A stretch of DNA of 64,000 bases from an uncultured Alphaproteobacteria bacterium (GCA_944391475.1 CALXTR010000008.1:1-64000), one strand, 5' to 3'. Numbered from the stretch's first letter, positions 8,978 to 18,079 are shown. Numbers and translations are program-made. The notes: generated from the letters alone by a model not told the origin.

Positions 8978-9643
8978 ATGGAATTAAGCAAAGAGCAAAG
9001 CCGAGAGATTATTGCCCGCCGCATTGCCAAAGAGTTTAACGAAGGCGATTACATTACATTAGGAATTGGCCTGCCTACCGAGGTCGCCAATTATATTCCG
9101 GCTAACCTGCACGTTATCTTCCAGTCTGAAAATGGGATGTTGGGCTTGGGACATCGCGATTTAACTCGCCCCGAAAATCCCAAGGTCATTAATGCCGGTG
9201 GCATGGCGGTTACAACCAAACCCGGAGCTGCCTTTTTTGATACTCAGATGTCTTTTACCATTATTCGCGGTGGACATATTGATGCCACGGTTTTGGGAGC
9301 TTTAGAGGTTGATGAGGAAGGAAATTTAGCCAATTGGATGGTCCCCGGAGTATTTGTTCCCGGCATGGGCGGCGCCATGGATTTGGTGGTTGGTGCTAAA
9401 AGAGTTATCATAGCTATGGAGCATACCAATAAAGGCAAACCGCGAATACTCAAGCGTTGTACTTTACCGTTGACTGCGGCCAAAGAGGTAGATTTGATTG
9501 TGACCGAACGTGCCGTAATTGAGGTGACACCTGAGGGCTTGGTCTTAAAAGAAATCAATCCGCTGTTTTCGCTGGAAGATGTCATCAATTCGACCGACGC
9601 CAAATTAATTATCCCCGACAATTTGCAGCAAGCTGCCGTATAA
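8978..9643 (+). CDS. atoA: CoA-transferase subunit B
   Basis: 221 residues. It carries the catalytic glutamate in the conserved SENGMLGLG near residue 51, and the glycine-rich PGMGGAMDLVVGAK near 128. This glutamate forms the glutamyl-CoA thioester intermediate in class I CoA-transferases. It is paired with the subunit A gene just upstream. Beside AdhE (51-53.6 kb) it fits a fermentative or ketone-body-using metabolism. Confidence 0.93.
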   Translation: MELSKEQSREIIARRIAKEFNEGDYITLGIGLPTEVANYIPANLHVIFQSENGMLGLGHRDLTRPENPKVINAGGMAVTTKPGAAFFDTQMSFTIIRGGHIDATVLGALEVDEEGNLANWMVPGVFVPGMGGAMDLVVGAKRVIIAMEHTNKGKPRILKRCTLPLTAAKEVDLIVTERAVIEVTPEGLVLKEINPLFSLEDVINSTDAKLIIPDNLQQAAV

Positions 9644-9663
9644 GTTGAGATTATCCCAAGCAA

Positions 9664-9694
9664 AAAGCTCTCTGTGGTTAAGACAGAGAGCTTT
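9664..9694. terminator. Terminator between the CoA-transferase operon and the convergent small gene
   Basis: A 12-bp stem, aaagctctctgt / acagagagcttt, with a seven-base loop. The T-run is best on the minus strand, so it mainly ends the 9698-10066 gene, but it can also stop atoDA. Confidence 0.8.
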
Positions 9695-9697
9695 CGG

Positions 9698-10066
9698 CTA
9701 CAATAGCGTTTTTTTCATCAGCTCCGGAGTATATAGAGCGACATTGTAAATGTCCTCCATATAGCTCTTTGGCTTAGAAATTTCACAGCCGTTACTTGGG
9801 CTGAGAAACTTGTAAGCCGCACCCTGAGAGGATCTTTTGGCCGGAAACACCGTTCTCTCAATTGCGGGTAGTTTGACTTCTGAAAAGAAGCGACGCCGTG
9901 CAATATCAATATACGTATTTGTTCCCACCAAAGATGCTCCCAAGCGGAGCTCCGTTCCCGAGCGCGTGCACTCTTTAATAATGCACCAGCTCAGCTTTCT
10001 GTTCTTGGGGATGTTGTAATATCTCCGCAAAAAGCAGAAAGAATTGAAATAAATTTTTGTTTTCAT
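9698..10066 (-). CDS. Small basic protein of unknown function
   Basis: 122 residues, basic, with five cysteines (for example NSFCFLRRYY and SWCIIKECTRSG). I do not recognise it. It has a consensus promoter (10096-10124) and its own terminator, with a leader of only about 23 bases and no clear ribosome site. The codons look normal, so a coding gene is more likely than a non-coding RNA. Its promoter is back to back with that of the 10216 gene. Confidence 0.55.
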   Translation of the reverse strand: MKTKIYFNSFCFLRRYYNIPKNRKLSWCIIKECTRSGTELRLGASLVGTNTYIDIARRRFFSEVKLPAIERTVFPAKRSSQGAAYKFLSPSNGCEISKPKSYMEDIYNVALYTPELMKKTLL

Positions 10067-10095
10067 AATTTAAAAATTATACAGTAGCACCAAAC

Positions 10096-10124
10096 ATTAT
10101 ACGCCAAAATCCCCACCTTGTCAA
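10096..10124 (-). promoter_or_regulatory. Consensus sigma-70 promoter
   Basis: TTGACA (10119-10124) and TATAAT (10096-10101) on the minus strand, 17 bases apart: a perfect match to the housekeeping consensus. It points at the 122-residue gene. Confidence 0.8.
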
Positions 10125-10157
10125 ATCATTTTCCAAAATAGACATAATTTTAATTTG

Positions 10158-10186
10158 TTGACATAAAAAGTTTGCCGCGATATAAT
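10158..10186 (+). promoter_or_regulatory. Consensus sigma-70 promoter
   Basis: TTGACA (10158-10163), 17 bases, then TATAAT (10181-10186). It drives the 10216 gene with a leader of about 20 bases. It is divergent from the promoter at 10096-10124. Confidence 0.8.
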
Positions 10187-10215
10187 TATATTAACGTATT
10201 TTGAGGAGAACTCCC

Positions 10216-11802
10216 ATGGCCAAAAAAGAGAAAATCAAACGCAAACTCAAAGACCTCGCGCTCGATACGCGGATTTTAGCCACTTTTGCGCTACTGGAGT
10301 TTTGCCATACTAATGTTGCCAATGTCAGCAAAGACGACTTCAACGAACTCTATCAAAAGGTCAACGACATCAACGATAAGATGTTTGAAGATGAAAAAGC
10401 TTTTGAGTTGGCTACCAAGTTTGAAACCGACCAAATCAATTCGGTTGAGGATATCAAAGAGCGCATGCAGCGCAACCGCGTGCTCAACACCTACAAGCAG
10501 TTTGGCTATTTTGGGCTTTGCAGCGGCAAGGAGCGGGAGCACCTTCCCGAAGCGCCTGAAGTTTTATCTACCATCATGTACGAGGCCGGCATTAAGAATG
10601 CCGATGAAATCTCGGTTGCCATTGTCAAACAGGAGTTGAACGATGAGCAGGCCGATAAGTTGTATAATGACCTTAACGCGCGCCGCGGCAGTCTCAAAAA
10701 ACAACTCGCTGCCGATTTTCAAACCTATAAAGATACTAATGCTGTCAACCCGCTGATAGAAGATGTTGCCGCCGATATTAGCGAATATACCTTTGATAAA
10801 AACAAGACCCTTACTTATGGCTACGATATCCGCAAAGAGCAGTTAAAGTTTCGAGCAGCCTTGCGCGATAGCTTTAATAATGGTTGCAAGCCGGAGTTCT
10901 TAAAACTATGCGGGCAAATGCTAACTGCCGGTAAGAATATTAGTCGCCAAGCCCCGATTGAAGATAGTTACCAAAAGTTCAAAACTCAGATTGCCGCGGC
11001 CTATGGTGAAGATGCTATTGATAAGATATTAAATGTAAGTCAGGATAATGGTGCAGACAAGGAAAAGAACCGCAAGGCGGCTTATGCCGAAAAATCTTCC
11101 GAGTTGTATAACAAGACCATGGCGGCGATATTGTCACAAAAATGGGAATATAATCAGCGCAATAACATCCGCGATTGCGATTATAAAACCTATGTCAAAA
11201 CCATTGAAGACCGCTATATTCCGGATTTGTGCCGTGGGTTTAATAATGTTGATGTCTTAGCCTTTCAAGATGCTGAGGATAGTAGGGCGGCAATGAGTAG
11301 GGCGGCCGAGTTGCGTTTGAACCGCGAAAAGCATGATGAAACCGCCGAACAGCAAATTGTTTCGGTTCATCATCAAATCCCCATTTCCACCATTTACGAT
11401 GTCTATGATGCCATTAAGCCTACAACCACACCGGAAAAGAAACAAGCCGAGTGCGATGCCATGGTTAATGTTTTCAGCAATATGATATTTGTCATTGGTC
11501 GTGAGAAGCATCAGTCCTTAGAGCCGACCAACAATCAGATTAAGATTGCGCGAACAGCCGATGCCACCATGTTTGCCGCCGAGGTCAATCCCCAAGCCAT
11601 GAAAGGTATTATGCACAAACTTCCCTCAACCTTGCGTGATGGTATCAATAAATATGTTAAAATTGGTGATGATAATAAGAAAATCGGCATCAGCGTCAAT
11701 ATGATGTTCCCCGAACCCGAGCAAATTTCCAATTTGCGCAAGACCTTGGAGCAAAGCAACCATGTTAGCTTGCTAAGTAAGATTGAGCGTTATCATGGAT
11801 AG
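10216..11802 (+). CDS. Soluble helical protein of unknown function
   Basis: 528 residues from the ATG at 10216, chosen because GAGGAG lies seven bases upstream; the frame is open from 10201. It has no signal peptide and no membrane segment. The N-terminus is basic (MAKKEKIKRKLKDLALD) and the rest is mixed charged and mostly helical. I do not recognise it; it is probably lineage-specific. It has a strong consensus promoter and a bidirectional terminator, so it is a single-gene unit, probably well expressed. Confidence 0.75.
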   Translation: MAKKEKIKRKLKDLALDTRILATFALLEFCHTNVANVSKDDFNELYQKVNDINDKMFEDEKAFELATKFETDQINSVEDIKERMQRNRVLNTYKQFGYFGLCSGKEREHLPEAPEVLSTIMYEAGIKNADEISVAIVKQELNDEQADKLYNDLNARRGSLKKQLAADFQTYKDTNAVNPLIEDVAADISEYTFDKNKTLTYGYDIRKEQLKFRAALRDSFNNGCKPEFLKLCGQMLTAGKNISRQAPIEDSYQKFKTQIAAAYGEDAIDKILNVSQDNGADKEKNRKAAYAEKSSELYNKTMAAILSQKWEYNQRNNIRDCDYKTYVKTIEDRYIPDLCRGFNNVDVLAFQDAEDSRAAMSRAAELRLNREKHDETAEQQIVSVHHQIPISTIYDVYDAIKPTTTPEKKQAECDAMVNVFSNMIFVIGREKHQSLEPTNNQIKIARTADATMFAAEVNPQAMKGIMHKLPSTLRDGINKYVKIGDDNKKIGISVNMMFPEPEQISNLRKTLEQSNHVSLLSKIERYHG

Positions 11803-11850
11803 TGAGATATTTTTGATGATTTAGGGAAAATCAGTCCAGATAATTTTCAT

Positions 11851-11885
11851 AAAAAAAGAGGTGTGATAGCACACCTCTTTTTTTT
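11851..11885. terminator. Bidirectional terminator
   Basis: A 15-bp A/T-flanked stem, agaggtgtg / cacacctct, with a four-base loop ATAG. It has T-runs on both strands and lies between the convergent 10216 gene and rpsI. Confidence 0.88.
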
Positions 11886-11910
11886 GTAACTTACATCTAA
11901 GTTCCAACGA

Positions 11911-12384
11911 TTAACGTTTAGAGAACTGGTAAGAACGACGAGCTTTAGCCTTACCATATTTCTTACGTTCAACCACACGGTCATCACGAGTAAGGAAACC
12001 AGCCTTTTTGAGTACAGAACGGAGTTCAGGATCATACTCGTTCAAAGCTTTAGCGATACCATGGGTGATAGCGCCAGCCTGACCGGACAAACCGCCGCCC
12101 TTAACGGTGCAAACAACATCAAATTCATTTTCGCGGTTAGCAACAACGAAAGGCTGATTGATAATCATTTTGAGCACCGGACGAGCAAAATAAGCGTCCA
12201 TAGATTTTTCATTAATGGTCACATTACCTTTACCGGGCATAACCCAAACACGAGCGACAGCATCTTTTCTCTTACCGGTAGCATAAGAGCGGCCTTGTTT
12301 GTCGCGGTTAGGTTTGCGAACTTTAACCTCGGCAGATTTGGTAGCAGATTTAATATCCTGCAAAGATTCGATTTTATCAGCCAT
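11911..12384 (-). CDS. rpsI: Ribosomal protein S9
   Basis: 157 residues. The S9 core is clear: [20 protein letters not shown] near residue 33, [19 protein letters not shown] near 97, and the basic tail [17 protein letters not shown] that reaches the ribosomal P site. An N-terminal extension of about 25 residues, as in other alphaproteobacteria, precedes the core. Its start codon overlaps the rplM stop by one base, giving the usual rplM-rpsI operon. Confidence 0.97.
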   Translation of the reverse strand: MADKIESLQDIKSATKSAEVKVRKPNRDKQGRSYATGKRKDAVARVWVMPGKGNVTINEKSMDAYFARPVLKMIINQPFVVANRENEFDVVCTVKGGGLSGQAGAITHGIAKALNEYDPELRSVLKKAGFLTRDDRVVERKKYGKAKARRSYQFSKR

Positions 12385-12851
12385 TATAAAGCGCTCCTTT
12401 TATTTTTGGGGTTCTTAGCAGCAATATCCAAAATCTCAGGGTTCTGAGCTGTATGAGGATGCTCACTACCAGCATAAACTTTGAGTTTGGTCATTTGTTG
12501 ACGGCCGAGCGGGTTACGAGAAATCATGCGTTCAACAGCTTTCTCAATAACTCTTTCGGGGAAACGACCAGCCAAGATTTTAGCCGGAGTAGTTTCTTTG
12601 ACGCTGCCGATATAACCGGTGTGTTTGAAATATTTTTTCTGGGTCATTTTGTGACCGGTCAATTTAACTTTATCAGCATTGATAACGACAACATAGTCGC
12701 CGCAATCAAGGTTAGGCACGAAAGAAGGTTTGTGTTTACCGCGCAAGATTTTGGCAATTTCAGCGGACAGACGACCGAGAACAACGCCTTGAGCATCAAC
12801 AACATACCACTTTCTTTCAATGTCAGAAGGTTTTGTAGCATATGTGTTCAT
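12384..12851 (-). CDS. rplM: Ribosomal protein L13
   Basis: 155 residues. Typical L13 motifs are visible: [20 protein letters not shown] at the N-terminus, [16 protein letters not shown] and [14 protein letters not shown]. It is the first gene of the rplM-rpsI operon, transcribed from the promoter at 12899-12926. Confidence 0.97.
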   Translation of the reverse strand: MNTYATKPSDIERKWYVVDAQGVVLGRLSAEIAKILRGKHKPSFVPNLDCGDYVVVINADKVKLTGHKMTQKKYFKHTGYIGSVKETTPAKILAGRFPERVIEKAVERMISRNPLGRQQMTKLKVYAGSEHPHTAQNPEILDIAAKNPKNKRSAL

Positions 12852-12898
12852 AGTGACTCACTTATATTAAAAACAAGGTTGATTCAAAATTCGGGGTA

Positions 12899-12926
12899 AA
12901 TATAACTGAAAAAAAGATAATGTCAA
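12899..12926 (-). promoter_or_regulatory. rplM-rpsI promoter
   Basis: TTGACA (12921-12926) and TATATT (12899-12904), 16 bases apart on the minus strand. It lies about 50 bases before rplM. Confidence 0.65.
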
Positions 12927-13033
12927 CAACAAAAATCACAAAAAAAACAACATGTTAATTTGCGGTATTATAGTACCATTTAATAACATATTGTTTTTTT
13001 AGGATTTTTATGTCTATGAGCAAATTTGTGCTT

Positions 13034-13192
13034 TTACATTTCTTTCACGGCCTTGTCGGTCACAAAATCGGTTGTCCGTTCGGTTGTGTTGCTGAAACTT
13101 TGTAAAAAGCTGTCAAAATAGTTATTCTCATACAGATAAAAAATTCCGTATCCCAGAGCAGCTAAAATCACCAAATATGCTAAACCTTTCAT
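13034..13192 (-). CDS. Small single-span membrane protein (52 residues)
   Basis: The start at 13192 is preceded by a perfect AGGAGGTGA ribosome site at ideal spacing, which is why I trust such a short gene. The product begins MKGLAYLVILAALGYGIF, one membrane helix, and ends in a polar tail (NTTERTTDFVTDKAVKEM). No family is recognised. It is divergent from the zinc-finger gene at 13320. Confidence 0.65.
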   Translation of the reverse strand: MKGLAYLVILAALGYGIFYLYENNYFDSFLQSFSNTTERTTDFVTDKAVKEM

Positions 13193-13319
13193 GTCTATCA
13201 CCTCCTAGTTTATACTAGACATATATTTATCCCAAATAAGTTAACATATTTCTAAGACTTGAATTTTGATTCAAATTAATATACGTTGCATATCAATCAA
13301 TGCATAAAAGGAGCAAAAT

Positions 13320-13586
13320 ATGGCAGTCGGATGGGCTGGTGATAATGCCGTAAACGAACAAATTGAAGATTCTATAAATGATGAAATCTATCGTGCGCGT
13401 AAAAATGTTCCAAGCGGCGAGAGTTTGGAATATTGCGAAGAATGTGGTGAAGAAATACCCGAAGCCAGAAGAAAAGCACTTCCGGGAGTACGCCTGTGTA
13501 TATCTTGCCAAGAAGAATTTGATCGTCAGCACAAAGCCACAAGCCTCTACAACCGCCGCGCCAGCAAGGATAGCCAGCTAAAATAA
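13320..13586 (+). CDS. DksA/TraR-family C4 zinc-finger protein
   Basis: 88 residues. The C-terminal zinc finger is plain: CEECGEEIPEARR, then LCISCQEEFD, giving a Cys4 site at about residues 39-63. The preceding part is a short helix. Short DksA/TraR proteins of this type bind RNA polymerase or act as small regulators. It has an AAGGAGC ribosome site. It is too short to be DksA itself, since the long coiled coil is missing. Confidence 0.85.
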   Translation: MAVGWAGDNAVNEQIEDSINDEIYRARKNVPSGESLEYCEECGEEIPEARRKALPGVRLCISCQEEFDRQHKATSLYNRRASKDSQLK

Positions 13587-13740
13587 AATCTCTCTCTACC
13601 AATTTTGGCCTCAACTCTGAAACCCTCTGAAATATTAGTTGAAAAATAAATTATTGTTTTTTTAATAATTTGTGGTTAAACTAACGACCATAACAATACA
13701 ACTATTGTTATAATAGAGAAACTTATATGGGAGTTAACTT

Positions 13741-14511
13741 ATGAACTACAAATCTTTATTATTGGCCGGTGCTGCCGTTATGATTAGCGGTTCTGCAATG
13801 GCTGCAGATTTAACCAATCCGTTCTATCAACCTGGCGAAGGACAAATCTTGTCTACTACCAGTTTTGAAACATCCCGTACTGAAATGAAGCACAATGGTG
13901 GTGCTTGGGACGGCAATTCTCTTACACAAGAAATTGAATATGGTATCAACAACAACTGGAGCATCAACGGCTCTATCACCAATGATTTTGATACCGAAGG
14001 TGTTTATAACAACAGTCACAACTTTGACTATTCTTTGGGTGCATCTTATGTAAATCAGATTAACAATATGATTTTGTCTGCCGGTGTAGAATATTCTACC
14101 TCTAACCCCAAAGATTATTGGGGACATCGTACTCCAGAAAGATGGGAAAAAGAACTGAGTGCTGAACTTGGTCTTGGCTATGATATGGGCAATGGCTTGA
14201 CCCCCTATGCTATGTATGAAATTGCCAGCGACATTGATACTGCTGACCGTGAGTTGGATCAAGCTGTTATGGCCGGTATCCACAAATTTGGCGGCAATTA
14301 TGCCTTTGATATTGCAGCCCGCTATGATTTCAACACCGATGGCAGAAACTCCAACGAATGGTGGGGTCTTGCCAGTGCCGATTACTACCTCAAAGACAAT
14401 ATTGCTTTAGGTGTTTATGGTGAATACTACTTAGGTGGTAATGACGGTGAAGATTATAATGATATTGACGAATCTTACGGTGTAGGCGTTCAAGCTAAAG
14501 TATTGTTCTAA
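13741..14511 (+). CDS. Outer-membrane beta-barrel protein
   Basis: 256 residues with a clear Sec signal peptide (MNYKSLLLAGAAVMISGSAMAA). The mature part is built of alternating beta strands with aromatic belts and glycine/asparagine-rich turns, and ends in GVGVQAKVLF; a terminal phenylalanine is the outer-membrane sorting signal. It is probably an abundant surface porin-like or small barrel protein; the substrate is unknown. It has its own terminator and a TATAAT near 13706. Confidence 0.8.
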   Translation: MNYKSLLLAGAAVMISGSAMAADLTNPFYQPGEGQILSTTSFETSRTEMKHNGGAWDGNSLTQEIEYGINNNWSINGSITNDFDTEGVYNNSHNFDYSLGASYVNQINNMILSAGVEYSTSNPKDYWGHRTPERWEKELSAELGLGYDMGNGLTPYAMYEIASDIDTADRELDQAVMAGIHKFGGNYAFDIAARYDFNTDGRNSNEWWGLASADYYLKDNIALGVYGEYYLGGNDGEDYNDIDESYGVGVQAKVLF

Positions 14512-14532
14512 TATATCTTAAAACAAGGATTA

Positions 14533-14571
14533 AAAACCCCGGTAGCTATTTTAGCTCCGGGGTTCTTTTTT
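14533..14571 (+). terminator. Terminator of the outer-membrane protein gene
   Basis: The stem aaccccgg-agcta / tagct-ccggggtt, with one bulged base, is followed by a T-rich tail. It lies just after the stop at 14511. Confidence 0.85.
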
Positions 14572-14579
14572 GAGTATGA

Positions 14580-15461
14580 TTAGTTCTTGCGGTAGTATTG
14601 TCCGGTTGTTTCATCTAACAACATAACAAAAGAAGTCACATCATCACCGTCATCTTCCAGGCTACGATGATAATAATGAATATTTCCATCGTCATCAATC
14701 GAAACCTCAGCATCGCAAGATACCGATAATATTTTTTCTACAGAGTTTTCTCCCAAGTGCCAGTAGGTTCCGCTCCCCGAAAGGAATAAAACTTTGGTGC
14801 CGATTTTGGTGTCATACAATTGGGCTTTATGGTCATTAGATGTACCTAAAAATTCAAATCTACCATAAGATATCAGCATAAACACCGCGCGACCGGCCGC
14901 AAACAAACCATAATTATCATTGTAGGGACAAAACAACCGCCACGGTTTGCGTACATACACACCGTTTTCCAGTACAAAAGCCGCATTTTTATATTCAAAG
15001 GCACCATCTTCCGGCGAGTTATAAAACAGCTCGACAAGTCTTTTAGGTTTTCTATTTTCATCAAGGATATATATTTCAAATTTTTTACCCCCAATGAGTA
15101 CAAAAGCCCTATCTTTGAAATCAAAAGATTTTATACTAGCCAGCAGCGGACCGTATAGATATGTAACTTCAACAAACCCCGGAGTATCTGGCTCCACTAG
15201 CAAATAATGTTCACCAAAGCAAAATAGTTGTTCGTTGACAAACGGATCTTCGTTTCCAAAACCGCGCAATACATAAGTTTGTCCTTCATCACCAAGGAGA
15301 TGATAAGTATCCTTGTCTTTGAAGTAATAGTTATAACCGATTTGAAAAATCAGCCCGTTCCAAGCGTCCTTAAATTCCTTAGGAGTACCCAAACTTTTCA
15401 TTTTTGTACCATCAAATTCATACAAATTTGACCGTCCATCTGCTACAATAATCTTTTTCAT
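14580..15461 (-). CDS. Unknown beta-rich protein
   Basis: 293 residues with no signal peptide. The sequence is a run of short beta strands with repeated phrases such as AFVLIGGKKFEIYI, AAFVLENGVYV and KVLFLSGSGTYWHL, which may form a propeller or similar repeat fold. I do not recognise it. Its upstream region shares a 45-base inverted-repeat element with the 15670 gene, so the two are probably co-regulated. Confidence 0.7.
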   Translation of the reverse strand: MKKIIVADGRSNLYEFDGTKMKSLGTPKEFKDAWNGLIFQIGYNYYFKDKDTYHLLGDEGQTYVLRGFGNEDPFVNEQLFCFGEHYLLVEPDTPGFVEVTYLYGPLLASIKSFDFKDRAFVLIGGKKFEIYILDENRKPKRLVELFYNSPEDGAFEYKNAAFVLENGVYVRKPWRLFCPYNDNYGLFAAGRAVFMLISYGRFEFLGTSNDHKAQLYDTKIGTKVLFLSGSGTYWHLGENSVEKILSVSCDAEVSIDDDGNIHYYHRSLEDDGDDVTSFVMLLDETTGQYYRKN

Positions 15462-15504
15462 ACGAATAAATTTTAAGAAGTTAATAATCTATTTTATTTT
15501 GAAA

Positions 15505-15550
15505 AATATTCTTATGAAAACTGTTCTAAGTAATTTTCTATAATAATATT
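15505..15550. promoter_or_regulatory. Shared upstream element, copy 1
   Basis: AATATTCTTATGAAAA, about 16 bases, then a segment ending CTATAATAATATT. The same layout occurs at 17820-17864. The arms are near-inverted repeats of each other. It lies 44-89 bases upstream of the 15461 start. Confidence 0.55.
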
Positions 15551-15620
15551 TGGTTGGCTCAAAGTTATCATTTTTAGGCAAATTTGCAAGCAAAATCTGC
15601 AGATTGGTTTTAGAATATAT

Positions 15621-15651
15621 AAAAAAAGCCCCACCGTATTTCGGTAGGGCT
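15621..15651 (-). terminator. Terminator of the helical-repeat gene
   Basis: The stem agccccaccg / cggtagggct with loop tatt, followed on the minus strand by seven Ts. It lies 18 bases after the stop at 15670. Confidence 0.85.
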
Positions 15652-15669
15652 AAGGTTAATAATTAAAAC

Positions 15670-17769
15670 TTAATCATTGTGAGCTTCCAGCTTCTTCTTG
15701 CAAGTAAGATAGTGTTGTACCAAGCTCATATCTCCGAGAGCGGCAAGTTTGTCTTCGCCTTGAGGGGTAAGCAAATAAGAAGATACGTACTTTCGTATCA
15801 TCTCTTTGTCGCCACAAGCAACAAAGTCGAGCTCTGTCTGTAGAGGATAAAAATATGGAGAACCATTACAAACATCTTTTTTAGGGAACCCATATTTTTT
15901 TACATGTTCCTTCATCAGCGCAAAAAGCTTGCGTACCGCCAATTCGTTAAAAGCGCGAAAACTCAGCGGATTATCCTGCATCAACAATCCAATGAATTTT
16001 TCATTTTGGGTACGTACAGCCCAATCATGAAAATAGGGGTCAATTTTGTGTTTTTTCACATATGCTAAACACAAATCCGGCATTTTCGAAGATAACAGCT
16101 GCATGATTCCCTCTTGTCCCAATTCGTAGTTGTCTATCAATACTTTCAGTAGCGCTTTGTTTTTCATATTAAAGAGCTCCGCAATCGATTCGTCATACAA
16201 ACCATGCTTTGCAATATAAGATTTCACCAGCGTCTGATTTTTATATTTCATAAACAACACTTCTGCTTGGGCATGTTCTCTCTTATTGCGCAAAGGATAA
16301 TGAGAGATATACTCACTAATCAAATCATCATTTTGCAATTCCACGAGCTTCACCAATGCTTGACCCAATAATGGTTGTGCCATATGAGCTTTGATAAAAT
16401 TATACTTTTGATGCTCAAACATCCACAACATGGCCTGCTCGGAATGGAGCCCATGACGACGGATATAATTTATGATTAGATTATAATATCCCATTTCCAA
16501 AAACATCACTTCAGAATTGCTGAGCGATATATGGTGTGGACTGGAAACATATGCCTCAATCAGTTCCACATTGCCGGAACGAATTAATTTTTTAATATTC
16601 TGTTCAAGCAAGACACCCTGACCCATAAAATTAGGTGCGTTATGAATCAAAAAAGCCGCTGTCGGTTGTCCTTCACACCGAGCAGAGATATGTTTTTGAC
16701 AATACAACGCAATCGTTTCTGGGTTATTTTCAATCGCCAATTCTAACAAAGCAGCTCCATATAGAGGATACTTGGAAATATAAGCCCTAGTCAGATGGAA
16801 GTCATGAAATTTAATAAGTCTTTCAGCGGCTTCTTCAAAAAGGTTCCATTTCTCAATATACTCATAGATAAGTCCTTTGTGCTTAAGCCATAGCATATTA
16901 ATTTCAGCTTCAGGATAACATCCCTCAAGGTGCATCGGTACATACTTGATAGCCAATTGCATTAATCGAGGATTTTTTTTCCTACTTAATGCCACACGGT
17001 GTTCATATTTCCGCAAAGCATGATATGTTAAATATTGTTCCAGCATTTCCTCGCGTCCTGCTTCTAACAAAAGTTCGATTGCTTCATCAAAAACATCGTA
17101 TTTTGCGACATATTCTTTAAACAAATTTGAATTACCTAATTCAATTAATTTGATTTCAGCAGCCGCATATTGACCAGATTGATGAAAAGGAGTTTTATTA
17201 AAAGCTTTTTGAATAAGACTTTCACTACCGCGTTCAACCAGTTTTAGACAAGCATTCATACAAGGAGTGTACTTTTCTAAAAAATCAGAAATCAAAAAAT
17301 AATCAGCAAAGATAAGATCCTTACGATTAACACTCATTAATTCAACTTGAGCCTCATCAAACAAGCAATATTTCTGAATATATTTTTTAATTAATCCTTC
17401 TGGTGCTTGCTGAATTAAGGCAATTTCCCATTGAGGAAATTTTCCGTCTGAATGTAGAGGTTGAAAATTAATGTATTTTTCAATATCTTGAAATCTTTTG
17501 TTTCTGAACAGATATTCCACAGCAGTATCGGAAAGTGGTTGCCCCGATAGAATTAGTTTTTCTCCTAAAGTATTACTAAGTTCTAATACCGCGTAATGAT
17601 TAAACGGGTCTAACTTATATTGTTGCATATATGTTTCGACCAATTTAACATTACCAATATTTATCATAATATGTTCACCAATGAGAGATAAGCTACCATC
17701 AGTTTCCATGTATTGGGCTAAATCTTTATAATACCCGTTTTCCATTGCATAAGATTTAAACGATTTCAT
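15670..17769 (-). CDS. Long alpha-helical repeat (solenoid) protein
   Basis: 699 residues made almost wholly of degenerate units of about 27-37 residues. The unit reads roughly A-E-x-x-L-x(3)-G-x(3)-LI-x-x-YI-x-x-Y-x-L; examples are LIKKYIQKYCLFDEA, LFKEYVAKYDVFDEA and LVKSYIAKHGLYDES. Each unit would be a pair of helices, so the protein is probably an elongated superhelix used to bind proteins. It resembles ankyrin or HEAT repeats in design but fits neither consensus. There is no signal peptide, so cytoplasmic or secreted by another route. It shares an upstream element with the 14580 gene. Confidence 0.8.
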   Translation of the reverse strand: MKSFKSYAMENGYYKDLAQYMETDGSLSLIGEHIMINIGNVKLVETYMQQYKLDPFNHYAVLELSNTLGEKLILSGQPLSDTAVEYLFRNKRFQDIEKYINFQPLHSDGKFPQWEIALIQQAPEGLIKKYIQKYCLFDEAQVELMSVNRKDLIFADYFLISDFLEKYTPCMNACLKLVERGSESLIQKAFNKTPFHQSGQYAAAEIKLIELGNSNLFKEYVAKYDVFDEAIELLLEAGREEMLEQYLTYHALRKYEHRVALSRKKNPRLMQLAIKYVPMHLEGCYPEAEINMLWLKHKGLIYEYIEKWNLFEEAAERLIKFHDFHLTRAYISKYPLYGAALLELAIENNPETIALYCQKHISARCEGQPTAAFLIHNAPNFMGQGVLLEQNIKKLIRSGNVELIEAYVSSPHHISLSNSEVMFLEMGYYNLIINYIRRHGLHSEQAMLWMFEHQKYNFIKAHMAQPLLGQALVKLVELQNDDLISEYISHYPLRNKREHAQAEVLFMKYKNQTLVKSYIAKHGLYDESIAELFNMKNKALLKVLIDNYELGQEGIMQLLSSKMPDLCLAYVKKHKIDPYFHDWAVRTQNEKFIGLLMQDNPLSFRAFNELAVRKLFALMKEHVKKYGFPKKDVCNGSPYFYPLQTELDFVACGDKEMIRKYVSSYLLTPQGEDKLAALGDMSLVQHYLTCKKKLEAHND

Positions 17770-17819
17770 AAAAATAATTTTTTATTAAGTTAATATTAGA
17801 ATTAATTCACTCAATCAAA

Positions 17820-17864
17820 AGTATTTTTATGAAAAGCGGACTAATATTTCCATAATAATACTTT
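17820..17864. promoter_or_regulatory. Shared upstream element, copy 2
   Basis: AGTATTTTTATG, about 20 bases, CATAATAATACT: a near-perfect inverted repeat with one mismatch, 51-95 bases before the 17769 start. It is similar over its length to the element at 15505-15550. Confidence 0.55.
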
Positions 17865-18079
17865 TGTTAACAACGGTTTAGCACATAAAAATAAAAATTC
17901 AAGCAAAAAAGCCACAATTGGTTGATTGGAGTGTTAATCATCAATTTAGTATGTATAAATAGATGAATTTACTTGACAATCTGACATTAAAGATTATTTT
18001 GAAGGCATCAATTATACGTTTCTGAAAACAATTATCTCTATTATAAATTTTATTGTCTAACCCCTAAAAAATAAATGTT
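17865..18079. other. AT-rich intergenic region
   Basis: Between the divergent 15670 and 18080 genes I see only an AT-rich stretch with a TTGACA near 17974, which could serve the 18080 gene. No coding sequence or stable hairpin was seen. Confidence 0.5.

Noticed and set aside
9698-10066. Non-coding RNA instead of the small gene
   Set aside because: The perfect promoter and terminator suggested an RNA, but the codon pattern is normal throughout and no known RNA motif was found.
12453-12899. Plus-strand frames opposite rplM and rpsI
   Set aside because: They are antisense shadows of two certain ribosomal protein genes.
13010-13105. Plus-strand frame of about 31 codons beginning ATGTCTATGAGC
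   Set aside because: It lies antisense to the 52-residue gene at 13034-13192, which has a perfect ribosome site and a sensible membrane helix; this frame has only a weak AGGA.
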